NCBI GenBank assembly: GCA_021804305.1
Contig: JAJZKF010000004.1
Coordinates: 1-15,603, forward strand
From: Microcaldota archaeon
Lineage (GTDB): Archaea > Micrarchaeota > Micrarchaeia > Micrarchaeales > CABMGC01
Direction: 5' to 3'
Length of the DNA stretch: 15,603 nucleotides
A model generated the notes under the pieces. It was given only the letters and a program-made list of their open reading frames with translations, was not told where the DNA came from and searched no databases. Numbering within the stretch: the first letter of the stretch is position 1; every line of letters starts with the position of its first letter. The translations under genes were made by a program, and so were the position numbers. Below are positions 14,070 through 15,603 of this stretch, in pieces.

Positions 14070-15603
14070 ATGAAGAACGCGCTGCCTTTAATATCTCTGG
14101 CTTTCCTGGCATTCCTACTGCCCGTCTATGGTCAGGGGACGCAGACGGGTGCACTCTCCCCTTACAACCTCCGCATATCTCCCGATCCCGTCACTGCCGG
14201 GAGCAACATGACTGTCTCTTTCCAGATATACGATTCATACTCATCATCGCTCAGCAACGTAAACCTTGAGCTTGAAGGAGCCTATCCTATACTAAACATA
14301 TCGCCGACGCACTCCAATCTCATAACTACGATGAGCCAGGGCATATACGGCGGTTCGACAACGTACTTCACCTATAACGTGAAGATACCTCAGGATACCG
14401 TGTCTGGGGAGTACAACCTCACTCTTGTGGCTTATTACCAGACAACGGTAACAACTGTCACGGGCATCTCTGAGATAGTCACCGGCGAATCGACGATACC
14501 TATAAGCTTCTATGTCCATGGCATCCCAAAAATAAGCATAGTCTCTACTCCTTCGCACATTTCCCCAGGGGAGGAATTTCCGATTGTGCTTGATGTCTCA
14601 AACATAGGGTACGGCACCGCAAAAGGACTGAACCTCTCGCTCATTAGTGATGCTAACTTCACTGCTCTTGGGAGCAGCTCTTTCAGCATCGGCAACCTAG
14701 CCCCACACGGCACAGTCTCGATAAACGCGGAGTATCAGGCCAGCCCGGCACTAGGCAACGGAACCTATCGGCTGCCCATGCACGTCAGCTACACGCCCGA
14801 GGTGGGTCCGGTGCAGAATGCTCTCATCTACCAGAACCTATCCGTTGCTGTTGACAATCCCGATATAGTTGTGTCTGCAGCCGGTGCGTTTCCACAGGCT
14901 CTCTACCAGGGATACAACCAGTCCGTGACTCTCTCGATTGCGAACATAGGGTACGGCACCGCTAAGAATGTCAGCGTCGGCGTGCTTCCAGGTCCCGGAA
15001 CCAGCGTACTCGGTTCAGTCAACAATTTTTTCATAGGTAGCATAGCTCCTGGCCAGAGCGTCCAGGAAGCCCTTCTTGTCAGTGCCAACAACGGCGGCTC
15101 TTACAACTCAAGCCTGCTGGCCCGTGTGGACTACTATCCTGCCAACTACGGCAGCCCTATCTCCAAAAATGAGACAGTCTCTCTTTCAGTAGTGCCTTCT
15201 TCTTCATTCACTATATCAAATGGCGAATATCTTCTGCCACAGGGCTCACCGAACGCACAGCTCAGGTTAAGGATAACCAATACTGGAAACATAGCAGCAA
15301 AGAATCTGCAGCTCAGTTTCCAGAGCCAGTATCCGATAACCCCTGTCACCTCAAGCTATTACCTTGCCGATCTTGAACCAGGCCAGACTGCAAACGTGAC
15401 CTTCCAGGTGAGCGTGGATGAGAAGGCCCAGTCCGGCAGGTATCCTGTAACTATATACGAAAACTGGAAGCAGTCCAACGGCGCGCCTCAGCAGGTCTAT
15501 TATGGTACGAGCAACTACTATGCAATAGTGGGATCCCAGCAGGGCACCGGAGGGATAATCTCCTACATCATATACCTGGCAGTGATCATTATTGCAGCGT
15601 ATA
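14070..15603 (+). CDS. Secreted protein with tandem Ig-like/CARDB-like repeats, C-terminal membrane anchor (3' partial)
   Basis: The frame stays open to the window edge, giving 511 residues. A signal peptide is clear (MKN, hydrophobic 4-20, cleavage likely near VYGQG). Four strand-rich units follow (about 34-150, 153-260, 264-375, 379-485). Units two to four share the plan 'NIGYGTAKN ... IGxIAPGQS', typical of CARDB/NEW3-like and COG1361 S-layer-like extracellular domains. The last visible residues (about 495-511) begin a membrane helix. Twelve N-x-S/T sites are present, and there is no Cys. GGTGA at 14061-14065 precedes the ATG, and the permease stop is only 14 bases upstream, so it is the fourth gene of the padR operon. 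It likely acts as an outside partner of the exporter or a cell-surface protein moved by it. What lies beyond the helix is not visible. Confidence 0.82.
   Translation, partial: MKNALPLISLAFLAFLLPVYGQGTQTGALSPYNLRISPDPVTAGSNMTVSFQIYDSYSSSLSNVNLELEGAYPILNISPTHSNLITTMSQGIYGGSTTYFTYNVKIPQDTVSGEYNLTLVAYYQTTVTTVTGISEIVTGESTIPISFYVHGIPKISIVSTPSHISPGEEFPIVLDVSNIGYGTAKGLNLSLISDANFTALGSSSFSIGNLAPHGTVSINAEYQASPALGNGTYRLPMHVSYTPEVGPVQNALIYQNLSVAVDNPDIVVSAAGAFPQALYQGYNQSVTLSIANIGYGTAKNVSVGVLPGPGTSVLGSVNNFFIGSIAPGQSVQEALLVSANNGGSYNSSLLARVDYYPANYGSPISKNETVSLSVVPSSSFTISNGEYLLPQGSPNAQLRLRITNTGNIAAKNLQLSFQSQYPITPVTSSYYLADLEPGQTANVTFQVSVDEKAQSGRYPVTIYENWKQSNGAPQQVYYGTSNYYAIVGSQQGTGGIISYIIYLAVIIIAAY
14601..14962 (+). 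repeat. 20-base exact direct repeat inside the CARDB-like gene
   Basis: AACATAGGGTACGGCACCGC occurs at 14601-14620 and again at 14943-14962, 342 bases (114 codons) apart and in the same frame, encoding NIGYGTA in units two and three. Exact identity over 20 bases, with diverged sequence on both sides, points to an old domain duplication with local conservation or conversion. Confidence 0.85.

Overview
The window is archaeal chromosome. Markers for this are an archaeal-type secF-secD pair, an archaeal NMD3, an archaeal/eukaryotic-type leucyl-tRNA synthetase, TATA boxes placed for leaderless or near-leaderless transcripts, and heavy use of ATA (Ile) and AGG (Arg) codons at roughly 50% G+C. Short intergenic gaps, ATGA overlaps and small versions of some proteins suggest a reduced-genome DPANN archaeon, possibly Micrarchaeota/ARMAN-like. 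That lineage guess is tentative; the archaeal assignment is firm.

Layout. (1) 1-1701 (+): the 3' two thirds of a flavoprotein disulfide reductase of the dihydrolipoamide dehydrogenase family, overlapping a NAD kinase gene by ATGA. (2) 1786-2064 (+): a small two-helix membrane protein with its own promoter, followed by a T-rich terminator and a GC-rich hairpin. (3) 2178-6725 (+): secF, secD, nmd3 and a large secreted/membrane-anchored glycoprotein-like gene, tightly packed. (4) 6741-7712 (-): an all-helical orphan protein that reads as four tandem units resembling the N-terminal domain of ribosomal stalk proteins P1/P2. (5) 7832-8542 (+): a site-2-protease-like membrane metalloprotease, divergent from (4). 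(6) 8608-11418 (-): leucyl-tRNA synthetase. (7) 11571-15603 (+): an apparent operon of a PadR-family regulator, a DrrA-type ABC ATPase, an ABC-2 permease and a secreted protein with tandem Ig-like/CARDB-like repeats that runs off the window.

How the genes fit together. NAD kinase makes NADP, and the adjacent reductase carries an Arg where NAD-specific enzymes have an acidic residue, so the pair may form a NADPH unit. SecF/SecD assist protein export through SecYEG, while NMD3 and LeuRS serve ribosome assembly and translation. The PadR operon looks like a self-regulated export system with a dedicated cell-surface partner. The exported parts of SecF, SecD, the 5565 protein and the CARDB-like protein carry 47 N-x-S/T sequons, against a handful in the cytosolic proteins, pointing to a heavily N-glycosylated cell surface.

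The most novel-looking item is the P1/P2-like tandem-repeat protein at 6741-7712. No CRISPR array, tRNA, rRNA, insertion sequence or frameshifted gene was seen.
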